Origin: Stenotrophomonas nitritireducens
GTDB taxonomy: Bacteria; Pseudomonadota; Gammaproteobacteria; Xanthomonadales; Xanthomonadaceae
NCBI RefSeq assembly: GCF_001431425.1
Contig: NZ_LDJG01000019.1
Coordinates: forward strand, 22,674-86,673
Length of the DNA: 64,000 nucleotides
Reading direction: 5' to 3'
Shown: in pieces, positions 45,281 through 55,066 of the stretch
Numbering within the stretch: the first letter of the stretch is position 1
How the letters are laid out: each line of letters starts with the position of its first letter
The notes under the pieces: model-generated
The model's input: the letters and a program-made list of their open reading frames with translations, nothing else
Database searches by the model: none
Told to the model about the DNA's origin: nothing
Program-made: the position numbers and the translations under genes

Positions 45281-46042
45281 ATGTCGGGATTCATGGAGTC
45301 AGGCAGTCACATGGGGACGGAGCAGGACAAGCGCAAGATGCGGCCGCGACGCAGGTGGCGGCGTTGGCTGTGGATCACTCCCTGTGCGCTGGCGGTGTTC
45401 AGCATCGTGCAGGTGGCGGTGCTGCGGTTCGTCGATCCGCCGTTTTCCACGGTGATGGCGCTGCGCCAGGTCGAAGCCTGGGGACAGGGCGACTGGGGGT
45501 TCCGCATCCATTACCAGTGGCGCGACCTGGACGCGATGGCGGCCAGCGTGCCGATCTCGCTTGTGGCTGCGGAGGACCAGCGCTTCCCGCTGCACAACGG
45601 CTTCGACCTGGACGCGATCGAGAAGGCGATGGACCACAACGCCCGCGGCAAGCGCCTGCGCGGCGGCAGCACGATCAGCCAGCAGGTCGCCAAGAACCTG
45701 TTCCTGTGGCAGGGCCGCAGCTGGCTGCGCAAGGGGCTGGAAGCCTGGTATACGGTGCTGATCGAAGCACTCTGGCCGAAGCAGCGGATCCTGGAGATGT
45801 ACGCCAACGTCGCCGAGTTCGGCGATGGCGTCTACGGCGTGCAGGCCGCGTCGCAGCGGTTCTGGCGCAAGGATGCGGCGCGGTTGTCGGCGGGCGAGAG
45901 CGCGCGTCTTGCCGCGGTGCTGCCGTCGCCGCGCCGCTACAGCGCGACCAATCCCGGCCCGTTCGTGCAGCGCCGCGCCGACTGGATCCAGCGCCAGGCG
46001 CGGCAGCTCGGCGGTTCCGGCTATGCCGTGGGCGATGATTGA
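45281..46042 (+). CDS. mtgA: monofunctional peptidoglycan transglycosylase
   Basis: A 253-residue glycosyltransferase family 51 enzyme that polymerises lipid II into glycan strands at the inner membrane. One N-terminal membrane helix (about 28-48) is followed by the catalytic domain: the general base Glu in [16 protein letters not shown], then [18 protein letters not shown] and [28 protein letters not shown] -10-like element ends only a few bases before 45281, so the message starts close to this ATG; in-frame ATGs at 45293 and 45311 are alternative starts. Confidence 0.93.
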   Translation: MSGFMESGSHMGTEQDKRKMRPRRRWRRWLWITPCALAVFSIVQVAVLRFVDPPFSTVMALRQVEAWGQGDWGFRIHYQWRDLDAMAASVPISLVAAEDQRFPLHNGFDLDAIEKAMDHNARGKRLRGGSTISQQVAKNLFLWQGRSWLRKGLEAWYTVLIEALWPKQRILEMYANVAEFGDGVYGVQAASQRFWRKDAARLSAGESARLAAVLPSPRRYSATNPGPFVQRRADWIQRQARQLGGSGYAVGDD

Positions 46043-46100
46043 AACCGCCGTGCGCGCGAAGCGCGTCGGGCCCGGGCCCCATCTTCCGTAGAATGCGCGC

Positions 46101-47120
46101 ATGACACACCGCGACCGGCTGACCATCGTGATCGCCGCCTGCAACGAGCAGGACGCCCTGCCGTTGCTGCATCCGCGCGTCCGCGCCGAACTGGAGCGGC
46201 TGCCCGACATCGACGGCCGCGTGCTCTACGTGGACGACGGCAGCACCGATGCGACCTGGCCGCTGCTGCAGCAACTGGCGGATGTCGATCCGCGGGTGGC
46301 GGCCCTGCGCCTGTCGCGCAACTTCGGCAAGGAGGCCGCGCTTACCGCGGGGCTGGACCTGGTGGACGAAGGCGCTGCGCTGATCCTGGACGCGGACGGG
46401 CAGGATCCGCCGGAGCTGATCCCGCAGTTCGTCGCGCTGTGGCGGCAAGGCCATGACGACGTGTATGGCACGCGCCTGGCGCGCGATGGCGAAGGGTGGT
46501 TGAAGCGGGCCACCGCCGCGGCGTTCTACCGGTTGATCGGGCGCTTGTCGAAGACGCCGATCCCGGCCGACACCGGCGATTTCCGCCTGCTGTCGCCGCG
46601 CGCGCTGGCGGCGCTGCGGCAGCTGCGCGAGCGGCAGCGTTTCATGAAGGGGCTGTTCGGCTGGGTCGGTTTCCGCCGGGTGGCACTGCCGTATCACCGT
46701 GCGCCGCGCATAGCCGGGCGCAGCAAGTTCGGTTTCTGGAAGCTGTGGAACTTCGCGCTGGAAGGCATCACCAGTTTTTCCACCGCGCCGCTGCGCGTTG
46801 CGACATACTTGGGATTGCTGACCGCGGCTTCGTCGTTCGGTTTTGGCGCCTGGGTGGTGGGCAAGGCGGCGCTGTATGGCGACCGCGTCGCGGGTTGGCC
46901 GACGATGATGGCGGTGATCCTGTTCCTGGGCGGCGTGCAGCTGATCGCGCTGGGCCTGATCGGCGAGTACCTGGGCCGCCTGTACATGGAGGCCAAGCAG
47001 CGGCCGCTGTACCTGGTTGACACCTGGCGGCCGGCGGACGTGGCACTATCGGACGCATCCGCCAGCAAGGGAGAACGCCATGCAGACCGTTCGTCAGTTG
47101 CTCGGGACCAAGTCCCCTGA
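46101..47120 (+). CDS. family 2 glycosyltransferase, polyprenyl-phosphate sugar transferase type (DPM1/GtrB-like)
   Basis: A 339-residue GT2 enzyme with two C-terminal membrane helices (about 235-300). The catalytic domain has TIVIAACNEQDALPLL, YVDDGSTDATW, LSRNFGKEAALTAGLDLV and ILDADGQDPPELIPQF. Such proteins transfer a sugar from a nucleotide sugar to undecaprenyl phosphate for surface glycan modification. Its last 13 codons overlap the start of the CBS-domain gene. The tail beyond residue 310 is not conserved-looking. Confidence 0.9.
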   Translation: MTHRDRLTIVIAACNEQDALPLLHPRVRAELERLPDIDGRVLYVDDGSTDATWPLLQQLADVDPRVAALRLSRNFGKEAALTAGLDLVDEGAALILDADGQDPPELIPQFVALWRQGHDDVYGTRLARDGEGWLKRATAAAFYRLIGRLSKTPIPADTGDFRLLSPRALAALRQLRERQRFMKGLFGWVGFRRVALPYHRAPRIAGRSKFGFWKLWNFALEGITSFSTAPLRVATYLGLLTAASSFGFGAWVVGKAALYGDRVAGWPTMMAVILFLGGVQLIALGLIGEYLGRLYMEAKQRPLYLVDTWRPADVALSDASASKGERHADRSSVARDQVP

Positions 47121-47511
47121 TATCCACGCGGTAGCGCCGCAGAGCGCTGTGATCGATGCGATCCGCCTGATGGCCGAGAAGGGCATCGGCGCGGTGCTGG
47201 TGATGGACGGCGCGCGCCTGGCAGGCATCCTTTCCGAGCGCGACTACGCGCGCAAGATCGTGCTGCGCGACCGCTCCTCGCGCGATACGCCGGTGGCCTC
47301 GATCATGACCGCCGAACTGGTCACGGTGACGCCCGCGGCGACGGTGGAGGACTGCCTGCAACTGGTGACCGACCGCCGCATCCGCCACCTGCCGGTGGTG
47401 GAAGGTGGCGTCGTGCTGGGGGTGATTTCCATCGGCGACCTGGTCAAGGCGGTGATCGAGCAGCAGCGGCAGGAACTGGGGCAGTTGCAGCAGTACATCG
47501 TCGGTGGCTGA
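47080..47511 (+). CDS. CBS-domain pair protein
   Basis: A 143-residue stand-alone CBS pair (about 8-65 and 72-130): VIDAIRLMAEKGIGAVLVMD, LAGILSERDYARKIVL, ASIMTAELVTVTPAATVEDC, RIRHLPVVEGGVVLGVISIG. CBS pairs bind adenine nucleotides and act as energy or ion-strength sensors; the partner is unknown. AAGGGAG precedes the ATG, which lies within the end of the glycosyltransferase gene. Confidence 0.92.
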   Translation: MQTVRQLLGTKSPDIHAVAPQSAVIDAIRLMAEKGIGAVLVMDGARLAGILSERDYARKIVLRDRSSRDTPVASIMTAELVTVTPAATVEDCLQLVTDRRIRHLPVVEGGVVLGVISIGDLVKAVIEQQRQELGQLQQYIVGG

Positions 47512-47532
47512 CGCCATGGCGTGCCGGCGGCG

Positions 47533-49503
47533 TTACTTCGCGTAACGGCCGCCGCAGTCCGCATCCTTGCCGGGCCCGGTTTCGATCAGGGCCAGCAGCG
47601 CGGCCGGCGGCGCGATGCTGCCGAGCGTCAGCGCGACGGCGCCGCGCAGGCCCAGCGCCTTGAAGTCGGGGCGGAACGAGGGGTTCTTGAAGCTGCCGTC
47701 GATATGCAGCGGCGAGCGCAGCGCGAGAATGCTGACATCCTTCGGGCGCGGCCGCAGCAGCAGGTCCAGCCGCTCGTGCTTGAGGTCGATGCTGCCCTCG
47801 CCGACGATCAGGGTGTCGGTGGTGTCGAAGGCCAGCGCGTCCGCCTGCATCCGCCCGTCCTTCACTTCGAAGTCGGCGAAGGCGCAGCGCAGTGGAATCT
47901 GGCGGTCGCCGGTGAACAGGAACTTCAGCGATTCGGCCACGTCCAGGCCGGCCAGCTCCATCAGCAGGTTGCCGATGTGCCCGCGGCCCATGCCGATGGC
48001 CACGTTGCCGTCGCTGCTGCCGAGCATGGCGGCGACCGAGTTGCCGTTCCCGGTCAGGCGCAGCTGGCCGCCGATGCCGCCGGACGCCTGTTTGACCAGG
48101 CGCGCGTCGGGAAACAGCTGGCCGAGCTGCACGCCGCGCACGCTGGCCTCGAGCGCGGTGGTGATGCGCGGTTGCCGCGCGTCCATGCGGATGGTGCTGC
48201 GGATGTTGCCGCCGGCGACGCCGAAGTTCAGCGGTTCCAGCCGCAGCAGGCCGGCGTCGAGCAGCAGGTGGGCGTCCATGTCGTCCAGCGGCAGCGATGG
48301 AGAATTGATGCGGTGGGCCTTCCAGCGCACGTCCGCGTCCATCGCGCGCAGTTTTTCCAGGTTGTAGGGCGTGTCGGGCAATACCGTGGATCTGGCCGCC
48401 AGCGCCGCGGCCCTGACCTTCTGCCCGGGATTGGCGGTCTCGCCGGCACCGGTTTTCGGTGGGGCGCCGACGAAGCCGGCGAGGTCGTCGAAGTCCAGCC
48501 GGCGCGAAACCAGGTCGGCGGCCAGGCGCGGGCGTTCGCCGGCCACGTCGATCTGCGCGTTGCCGGCGAGATCGCTGTCGCCCACCTGTCCGCTGAATTT
48601 TTCGTAGCGCCAGACGTCATGCTCGCGCTTGAGCCGGCCGTCGAGGCGATAGGGCGGCGACGACGGCATGGCGATGCCGACCAGCGGATACAGGTCTTCC
48701 AGATCCTTGCCGCTGAGGCGAAGCCGCAGATCGAAGACCTGCAACCGGAACGGGTTGGTCAGCGTGCCGCTGGCGATGGCGTGGGTGGCGCCGGCCTGGC
48801 CGTCCAGGTGGAGGCGGAAGGGATGGTCGCTGTCGGCCAGTTCCAGCGGCGATTCGGTGCCGCCGCGCACGCTGAACGACGCGCCGCGCCAGTGGCCCTT
48901 TCCTTCCAGCAGCAGCGGCGGCGCGGCGCTGGCCTGCTTCGATGTGCCGCTGCGGACCGCGAGCTGGATGTCGGTGCGGCCGGCCTCGTCGAGGAACTGC
49001 AGCCTGCCATCGTCCACGCGCAGCCGCTTGAGCTGCAGCGACTGGCCGCCGCCACTGCCGAGGAAGGACCAGTTGCCGGGTTCGCCGCGCCGGGGCGAAG
49101 TCTGCAGCAACACGTCGGGACGGGTAAGGCGCACTTCCGGCAGCTGCACGCTGCCGCGCAACAGCGGCCACAGGCGCAGGTCGATCTCGATGCGGTCGGC
49201 GTGGGCCATGTCCGGTCGCTGCGCCCACCCGGCATTGGCGAAGCTGACGCGGTCGGCGCGGAGGGTGCTGGTACTGCCCAGGTCGACGTCGAGATGGCCG
49301 ATGTGCAGGGCGCGGCCGGTGCGCGCCTGCACCATGCGCTCCAGTGGGCCCTTGAACCAGTTCCAGTCCCACAGCAGCAACAGCACCACGATGGCCGCGA
49401 ACAGCAGGGCGATCGCGGCCAGCCAGCGCTGGCCGTGCTTGCCGGGGCGGCTGAAACGCCAGCGCGACGCGCGCGGCGAGGCGGGTGCAGGCGGAGTATT
49501 CAC
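47533..49503 (-). CDS. AsmA-family protein
   Basis: A 656-residue inner-membrane anchored protein with a long periplasmic part. One membrane helix (about 27-46, WLAAIALLFAAIVVLLLLWD), then the AsmA N-terminal motif GPLERMVQARTGRALHIG and the C-terminal domain with GSIDLKHERLDLLLRPRPKD and LRSPLHIDGSFKNPSFRPD. AsmA-like proteins form bridge-like grooves implicated in phospholipid transport between the membranes. Single gene with no tight neighbours. Confidence 0.92.
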   Translation of the reverse strand: MNTPPAPASPRASRWRFSRPGKHGQRWLAAIALLFAAIVVLLLLWDWNWFKGPLERMVQARTGRALHIGHLDVDLGSTSTLRADRVSFANAGWAQRPDMAHADRIEIDLRLWPLLRGSVQLPEVRLTRPDVLLQTSPRRGEPGNWSFLGSGGGQSLQLKRLRVDDGRLQFLDEAGRTDIQLAVRSGTSKQASAAPPLLLEGKGHWRGASFSVRGGTESPLELADSDHPFRLHLDGQAGATHAIASGTLTNPFRLQVFDLRLRLSGKDLEDLYPLVGIAMPSSPPYRLDGRLKREHDVWRYEKFSGQVGDSDLAGNAQIDVAGERPRLAADLVSRRLDFDDLAGFVGAPPKTGAGETANPGQKVRAAALAARSTVLPDTPYNLEKLRAMDADVRWKAHRINSPSLPLDDMDAHLLLDAGLLRLEPLNFGVAGGNIRSTIRMDARQPRITTALEASVRGVQLGQLFPDARLVKQASGGIGGQLRLTGNGNSVAAMLGSSDGNVAIGMGRGHIGNLLMELAGLDVAESLKFLFTGDRQIPLRCAFADFEVKDGRMQADALAFDTTDTLIVGEGSIDLKHERLDLLLRPRPKDVSILALRSPLHIDGSFKNPSFRPDFKALGLRGAVALTLGSIAPPAALLALIETGPGKDADCGGRYAK

Positions 49504-49603
49504 GCGGCCATGGTTGCCGCGGCATCGTGCACGCGGCGCGAAGCGCTCATTCGCGCCGCGTGCAGGTTCCGTTGCCGCGGCGTGCGCGGTGCCGCCGTGC
49601 AGG

Positions 49604-50257
49604 CTAGAGGATCTGCGCGGTCACCGAGACGAAGTGGCAGACACTGCCGCCGATCACGAACAGGTGCCAGATGGCGTGCGAATAGCGCACCGATTCGCGG
49701 TGATAGAAGTAGGTGCCCAGGGTGTAGGAGACGCCGCCGGCCAGCAGCCAGCCCAGGGTGAAGCCGTCGAGCGAATTCCACATCGGCTCGATGGCGACGA
49801 TCACCAGCCAGCCCATCGCGATGTAGATGGCGGTGGAAAGCCGCTTGAAGCGCCCGGTATAGAACAGCTTGAACACCACCCCGCCCAGCGCCAGCGTCCA
49901 GATCGCCGCGAACAGGCCCCAGCCCCATGGGCCGCGCAGGCCGATCAGGGTGAACGGCGTATAGGTGCCGGCGATCAGCACGTAGATCGCGCAGTGGTCG
50001 AATATCTTCAGCCTGCCCTTGGCCACCGGATGCTGGATGGCGTGGTACAGGGTGGAGGCGGTGTAGAGCAGCAGCAGGGCGATGCCGAAGACGATGGCGC
50101 TGGCCAGTTGCCAACCATCGCCATAGATCGCTGCCAGGGTGATCAGCACCGCGCTGGCGCCCAGCGCGGTGACCGCGCCCAGGCCATGGGTCAGGGCGCT
50201 GGCGATTTCCTCGCGGATGTCGGCGACGTGATGCGGCAGGGGGGCGACGGTAGGCAT
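49604..50257 (-). CDS. trhA: TrhA/hemolysin III (PAQR) family membrane protein
   Basis: A 217-residue seven-helix membrane protein. The PAQR signatures are EEIASALTHGLGAV, LYTASTLYHAIQHP, DHCAIYVLIAGTYTPF and HLFVIGGSVCHFVSV, containing the metal-binding His residues. In E. coli TrhA helps adjust membrane lipid composition and fluidity; the name hemolysin III is historical and does not imply toxicity. Confidence 0.92.
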   Translation of the reverse strand: MPTVAPLPHHVADIREEIASALTHGLGAVTALGASAVLITLAAIYGDGWQLASAIVFGIALLLLYTASTLYHAIQHPVAKGRLKIFDHCAIYVLIAGTYTPFTLIGLRGPWGWGLFAAIWTLALGGVVFKLFYTGRFKRLSTAIYIAMGWLVIVAIEPMWNSLDGFTLGWLLAGGVSYTLGTYFYHRESVRYSHAIWHLFVIGGSVCHFVSVTAQIL

Positions 50258-50560
50258 GGCGGCAAGTTACCGCAATGCAGCACGGGACGCATCCGTACGC
50301 CTGCTGGCGATCCAGGATGGTCCGGCGGGCTCCTTTCTCCGGAAGGCAGTGCAGGCATTGCCAGGCCGCGCGGCGAAGCTGCCTGTGGGGCCCCGGGAGA
50401 CGCCGAATGCGACGCCACGCCAGGACGGGCCAGGGCGTGGGTAGAGCCTGGCGGTACCTGGTAGCAGGAAGCTTTGCCTGTCGCCTTCCGCGGTGCCCGT
50501 CCCGCGCCCGCGGGCCTCGCGCAGGGGGCGCCCGGAGGTGGCGGAGCGACGGCAGGGAAG
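50258..50560. other. intergenic region, nothing recognised
   Basis: No gene, repeat or clear promoter is seen here between prfC and trhA. Open frames on both strands are Arg/Pro/Gly-rich and lack ribosome sites. Confidence 0.5.
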
Positions 50561-50589
50561 CCCCCCTCTCACCCGGGGGGAGAGGGGCC
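50561..50589 (-). terminator. hairpin after prfC
   Basis: CCCCTCTC (50563-50570) pairs with GAGAGGGG (50580-50587), eight bases after the prfC stop. No T-run; likely a 3'-end structure. Confidence 0.55.
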
Positions 50590-50596
50590 GGGGCGA

Positions 50597-52201
50597 TTAC
50601 TCGACCGAGATGGTGTGCGCGGCCTCGCGCGTGGCCGCGAAGCGCACGTCCGGCGCGCGCTCCTGCGCCAGCTGCAGGTTGACCCGGGTCGGCGCGAGAT
50701 AGACCAGTTGCCCGGCCGCGTCCACGGCGAGGTTGCTGGCGTTCTTCTCGCGGAACTCCTCCAGCTTCTTCGCGTTGTCGCAATGCACCCAGCGGGCGGT
50801 GACCACGCCGACCGGCTCGAAGATGGCTTCCACGCCGTACTCGTCCTTCAGGCGATAGGCGGCCACGTCGAACTGCAGCACGCCCACCGCGCCCAGGATC
50901 AGGTCGTTGCTCATGATCGGGCGGAAGAACTGGGTGGCGCCCTCCTCGGACAGCTGCGCCAGGCCCTTCTGCAGCTGCTTGAGCTTGAGCGGGTCCTTCA
51001 GCCGCGCGCGGCGGAACAGTTCCGGGGCGAAGTTGGGGATGCCGGTGAAGGTGACTGCCTCGCCCTCGGTGAAGGTATCGCCGATGGAAATGGTGCCGTG
51101 GTTGTGGATGCCGATCACATCCCCCGGCCAGGCTTCGGCGGCGATCTCGCGGTCGCTGGCCATGAAGGTCAGCGCGTTGGCCAGCTTCATTTCCTTGCCG
51201 GTGCGCACGTGGAAGGTCTTCATGCCGGCGCTGAACCTGCCCGAACACACCCGCATGAACGCCACGCGGTCGCGGTGCTGCGGGTCCATGTTGGCCTGGA
51301 TCTTGAACACGAAGCCGCTGAGCTTGTCTTCCTGCGGGGCGATGTCGCGGCCGGTGGTGGCGCGCGACTGCGGCGCCGGCGCGTGCTCGACGAAGAAGTC
51401 CAGCAGCGGCTGCACGCCGAAGTTGTTCACGCCCGAGCCGAAGAAGACCGGGGTCTGCTTGCCGGCCAGGTATTCGTCCAGGTCGAACGGATGGCTGGCG
51501 CCCTGCACCAGTTCCAGTTCGTCGCGCAGGTCGGCCAGCATTTTCTCGCCGATGCGCTCGGCCAGGCCGGGCGCGTCCAGCGACGGGAAGATGGTCGAAT
51601 CCTGGCGGGTGAAATTGCGGCCCGGTTCGTACAGGTGCACTTCGCCGGTCAGTAGGTGCACCACGCCCTTCAGGCGCTGGCCCATGCCGATCGGCCAGGT
51701 CACCGGCGCGCACTGGATACCGAGCACCGTTTCCACTTCATCCAGCAGCTCGATCGGGTCCTTGCCCTCGCGGTCGAGCTTGTTGATGAACGTCATGATC
51801 GGCGTATCGCGCAGGCGGCACACCTCCATCAGCTTGATGGTGCGCTCCTCCACGCCCTTGGCCACGTCGATCACCATCAGCGCCGAGTCCACCGCGGTGA
51901 GCACGCGGTAGGTGTCCTCGCCGAAGTCGGCGTGGCCGGGGGTGTCGAGCAGGTTGACGATCTTGTCCTCGTAGGGGAACTGCATCACCGAGGACGTGAC
52001 CGAAATGCCGCGCTCCTTCTCCAGCGCCATCCAGTCCGAGGTGGCGTGCTTGCTGGTCTTGCGCGACTTCACCGAGCCGGCCATCTGGATCGCGCCTCCG
52101 AACAGCAGCAGCTTTTCGGTCAGCGTGGTCTTGCCGGCGTCAGGGTGGGAGATGATGGCGAAGGTGCGGCGGCGCGCGGCTTCGGAGGCGACTTCGGACA
52201 T
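50597..52201 (-). CDS. prfC: peptide chain release factor 3
   Basis: A 534-residue translational GTPase that removes RF1/RF2 from the ribosome after termination. G-domain motifs: [13 protein letters not shown] (G1), DTPGHADF (G3), [12 protein letters not shown] (G4); also [12 protein letters not shown]. The length matches E. coli RF3 (529). Cytoplasmic; transcribed alone. Confidence 0.97.
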   Translation of the reverse strand: MSEVASEAARRRTFAIISHPDAGKTTLTEKLLLFGGAIQMAGSVKSRKTSKHATSDWMALEKERGISVTSSVMQFPYEDKIVNLLDTPGHADFGEDTYRVLTAVDSALMVIDVAKGVEERTIKLMEVCRLRDTPIMTFINKLDREGKDPIELLDEVETVLGIQCAPVTWPIGMGQRLKGVVHLLTGEVHLYEPGRNFTRQDSTIFPSLDAPGLAERIGEKMLADLRDELELVQGASHPFDLDEYLAGKQTPVFFGSGVNNFGVQPLLDFFVEHAPAPQSRATTGRDIAPQEDKLSGFVFKIQANMDPQHRDRVAFMRVCSGRFSAGMKTFHVRTGKEMKLANALTFMASDREIAAEAWPGDVIGIHNHGTISIGDTFTEGEAVTFTGIPNFAPELFRRARLKDPLKLKQLQKGLAQLSEEGATQFFRPIMSNDLILGAVGVLQFDVAAYRLKDEYGVEAIFEPVGVVTARWVHCDNAKKLEEFREKNASNLAVDAAGQLVYLAPTRVNLQLAQERAPDVRFAATREAAHTISVE

Positions 52202-52308
52202 GGCGACAGCACCCGCGACGGGCGCGCATTGGGGAAAGGAAGCCGGCGATTATACCTGCCGGCTCCCTTGCGGTCGGGATGCCCATGGCGCGTCTGGATC
52301 GGAAGGCT

Positions 52309-53703
52309 TCAGTTCGCCAGCCACGGATGCGGCAGTGCGCGCAGGCGGCTCTGCGCCATGCCCGACACGATGGCGCCAACCGCGCAGGCGCCTTGCCACG
52401 CCGGCAGCAGCCAGACGGGTGGGCGTGGCCCCAGGCCGGCCAGCATGCTGGCGAAGATCGCCGCGGTCAGCGCGACTGCAAGCGCGCCCAGTATCCAGCG
52501 GAACAGCTGGCTGTTCAGGGCCAGCAGGCCGGCGCCCTGCAGCAGGATCAGGCTGCCGAAGCTGCTCCAGAACAGCAGGGAGTAGAAAGGCCTCCCGGCT
52601 CCCATCAGCAATCCCGTGGCGGCCATGATGACCAGTGCTGGCAGCATCCGCAGCAGCATCTGCCGCGTCAGCAGCCTGGTCAGCGCCGGTGCGCCCGGGC
52701 GGGGCAGGCCCGGCAGCAGCGCCAGTTCGTGCAGGCCCATGCCCGGCAGCCGGAACAGCGTCTGCAGCCGCATCAGCGGCGCCAGCGCCGGGCTGATGGC
52801 CAGCAACGGGGCGAAGAACAGGGGGATGTCAGGCCCCTCCTGGTTGCCCTGCGCCAGCAGCAGCCAGAACACCGCCACGGCCAGGATCGGCCCCTGCGAG
52901 CCGAGCACGCTCTTGAACGTGCTGCGACCGAAGCCCGGCCCGAGGGCGATGCCCAGCGCCTGTTCCGGCTGCCGGTGCAGGTCGTGGCCGATGGGCGTGT
53001 CCTGCGTGAACAACGCCGAGCTGTACTGGGCCTGCTGGGTCCGGGCCGTGGTTGCCTGCACGCCGTTGGCGAAGGCCAGCGCCAGCGGCGTGTGCCAGCC
53101 CTGGGCGGGCACACGCCGCCGTGCCATGCGCCACCAGCAGCAGGCGTTGGCGGCGAGCAGGGCGAGCAGGGCCAACGCCAGGCCTTGCGCAAGCGTCGGT
53201 TCAAACGTCCACGCGGGCTCGAGCCAGAGCACCAGCCAATAGGGCACATAGCCGAGCGCGATCATTGCGAAAACCAGCCACGGCGGGATGCTGACCCAGA
53301 ACAGGCCGGCCAGCAGGCCGACGCCGAGGATCGCCAGGTTGAGCGGCAGCGGATGGGTGCCGGACAGGGTCAGCAGGATGGCCGGTGCGACAACCGCCAG
53401 CAGCAGGGCGGCTGCCGCGTGGCGCAGGTTCTGGCCGGCGACCCGCGGCAGGCGCAGCTGCGTGGCCTGCACCGAGAGCGCGATCAGCCGGCTGCCGCCG
53501 AGCATGGCCCAGAACATCACCAGGACGGCGGCCAGGGCCGAGCCGAGGCCGGCGGCTTTTTCCTCGCCGATGCCCAGCCATGGCAGCGCGACGCCCAACA
53601 CGCAGGCCAACGCCAGCAGCCCGTTGGTCCAGGTGCCGGCCGCCAACACGGTGCGCAGGGCGGTCGCCGCCGATGACGGGCGGCGTGTGGCGAGGGCGGT
53701 CAT
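52309..53703 (-). CDS. ABC transporter permease-like membrane protein
   Basis: A 464-residue membrane protein with about ten to twelve hydrophobic segments, no soluble domain of note, and no close match I can name. It overlaps the ATP-binding gene by four bases (ATGA), and the GntR regulator is first in the same unit, an arrangement typical of YtrA-type ABC systems. It is therefore read as the permease. The substrate is unknown; YtrABC-type exporters often respond to cell-envelope stress. Confidence 0.75.
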   Translation of the reverse strand: MTALATRRPSSAATALRTVLAAGTWTNGLLALACVLGVALPWLGIGEEKAAGLGSALAAVLVMFWAMLGGSRLIALSVQATQLRLPRVAGQNLRHAAAALLLAVVAPAILLTLSGTHPLPLNLAILGVGLLAGLFWVSIPPWLVFAMIALGYVPYWLVLWLEPAWTFEPTLAQGLALALLALLAANACCWWRMARRRVPAQGWHTPLALAFANGVQATTARTQQAQYSSALFTQDTPIGHDLHRQPEQALGIALGPGFGRSTFKSVLGSQGPILAVAVFWLLLAQGNQEGPDIPLFFAPLLAISPALAPLMRLQTLFRLPGMGLHELALLPGLPRPGAPALTRLLTRQMLLRMLPALVIMAATGLLMGAGRPFYSLLFWSSFGSLILLQGAGLLALNSQLFRWILGALAVALTAAIFASMLAGLGPRPPVWLLPAWQGACAVGAIVSGMAQSRLRALPHPWLAN

Positions 53704-54614
53704 TCGGCCACCTCGATGAACAGGTCTTCCAGGTTCAACGGATCGGCGTGGATGCCTTCCATCTGCAGCAGATCCTGCCAGCCTTCGCGCCGGCTGACGA
53801 CCAGGCCCAACGCGCCGTCAGCCAGCGGCTTGCGCGCCAGTTCGCCGGGCAGCCTGGCCGGCAACTGCGCGGCGCCGGCGCCCGGGACGAACAATCGCAT
53901 GGTCTGGCTCTTCAGTTCGTCCAGTGGCTGGTTCAGCAGGATGCGGCCTTCGTGCAGGAAGGCGACGTGCGAGGCCACGCGCTCGAGGTCGCTGATGATG
54001 TGGCTGGAGAACAGCACGGTGGTGCCGTTGTCGATGGCCTGCTCGACGATGTCGCGCAGCAGTTCGCGGCGCGCCACCGGGTCCAGTGCCGAGGCCGGTT
54101 CGTCCAGCACCAGCAACGCGGGGCGCGGCGCCAGCGCGCGCACCACCGCCAGCCGTTGCGCCTGGCCGGGCGACAGCTTGCCGATGGCCTGGGCCGGATC
54201 CAGGTCCCAACGCTTGAGCAGGGCATCGGCATGAGCGCGCTGCCATTGCGGATAGAGCTGGGCGAGATAGCCCATCAACTGGCCGACCTTCATCCAGCCG
54301 AAGGACTGCGGTTGCTGCGGCACGTAGCCCAGGCACTGCTTGCGGGCGTCGTCCAGCGCCAATGCCGGCGCGCCGAACAGCCGCGCCTGCCCGCCCTGCG
54401 GACGCAGCAGGCCGAGCAGGCAGCCGATCAGGCTGCTCTTGCCGGCGCCGTTGCGGCCTATCAGGCCCAGTACCTGCCCGCGCGGTAGGTGCAGGTCGAC
54501 GCCGCGCAGCACCGCATGCCTGCCATAGGACAGGTGCAGGTTGTCCGCGCCCAGCGGCAGGTCGAGGTCGAGATCGGCGGCGATGGCGGAGGCGGGTGCG
54601 GCCAGTGCGTTCAT
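53700..54614 (-). CDS. ABC transporter ATP-binding protein
   Basis: A 304-residue ABC ATPase. Walker A is GRNGAGKSS (53-61), the Q-loop YVPQQPQSFG, the signature KLSPGQAQRLAVV, Walker B LLVLDEPASALD and the H-loop FSSHIISDLERVA. A C-terminal extension (about 225-304) is typical of this export subgroup. ATG 54614 overlaps the GntR stop (ATGA); the stop overlaps the permease start. The frame is open far upstream without coding character. Confidence 0.93.
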   Translation of the reverse strand: MNALAAPASAIAADLDLDLPLGADNLHLSYGRHAVLRGVDLHLPRGQVLGLIGRNGAGKSSLIGCLLGLLRPQGGQARLFGAPALALDDARKQCLGYVPQQPQSFGWMKVGQLMGYLAQLYPQWQRAHADALLKRWDLDPAQAIGKLSPGQAQRLAVVRALAPRPALLVLDEPASALDPVARRELLRDIVEQAIDNGTTVLFSSHIISDLERVASHVAFLHEGRILLNQPLDELKSQTMRLFVPGAGAAQLPARLPGELARKPLADGALGLVVSRREGWQDLLQMEGIHADPLNLEDLFIEVAE

Positions 54615-55003
54615 GTCGGGTCCTTGTCGAGCAGATGTTGCAACCGCGCGAGCACGCGATCGCTGGGAAGTTCCAGTTCTTGGCAATGGCGGGCGAGCTG
54701 CCGGAGCAGCGGTTCGGCCAACTGCATGCGCGAGTTCACGCTGTCGCGGCGGAGGCTGCCGGCGGCCACCGCCATGCCCTTGCCGCGCAGCCGCTCCAGC
54801 ACGCCTTCGGCCTCCAGCTGGCTGTAAGCGCGGGACACGGTCATCGGATTGATGGCGTGGGCGCTGGCCACTTCGCGCACCGAGGGCAGCAGGTCGCCGG
54901 CACGCAGTTGCCCGGCGCTGACCAGCCGGCGCAGTTGCTCGGCGATCTGGCGATAGATCGGCTCGGCATCCTGGGGATTGATGTGCAGCAGTCTTGCGTC
55001 CAT
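54611..55003 (-). CDS. GntR-family (YtrA-type) transcriptional regulator
   Basis: A 130-residue regulator with a winged helix-turn-helix (about 13-78; EPIYRQIAEQLRRLV, LLPSVREVASAHAINPMTVS, AYSQLEAEGVLERLRGKG) and only a short C-terminal tail, as in the YtrA subfamily that controls its own ABC transporter. ATG 55003 is preferred over one at 55039 because the -10 box lies only seven bases before it and the palindromic operator sits between. It heads the operon and overlaps the ATPase gene. Confidence 0.92.
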   Translation of the reverse strand: MDARLLHINPQDAEPIYRQIAEQLRRLVSAGQLRAGDLLPSVREVASAHAINPMTVSRAYSQLEAEGVLERLRGKGMAVAAGSLRRDSVNSRMQLAEPLLRQLARHCQELELPSDRVLARLQHLLDKDPT

Positions 55004-55039
55004 GTGTATCAATACAACAATACACTTGGTTTTTGTCAA
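55004..55039 (-). promoter_or_regulatory. GntR promoter with overlapping operator; likely leaderless start
   Basis: On the minus strand a perfect TTGACA (55039-55034), a 17-base spacer and TGTATT (55016-55011) are followed seven bases later by the GntR ATG, so transcription should begin at or next to the start codon. The inverted repeat GTGTAT-N10-ATACAC (55004-55025) covers the -10 and the start, as expected for autorepression. Confidence 0.7.
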
Positions 55040-55066
55040 GTGCCTGCGTGGCCAGATGCCGGTGGA

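Noticed and set aside
49604..50257. Reading the hemolysin III-like protein as a toxin
   Set aside because: PAQR/TrhA proteins are membrane homeostasis proteins; the old name is not evidence of haemolytic activity.
50267..50572. A 101-codon minus-strand frame between prfC and trhA
   Set aside because: Arg/Gly/Pro-rich without motif or ribosome site; typical of random GC-rich sequence.
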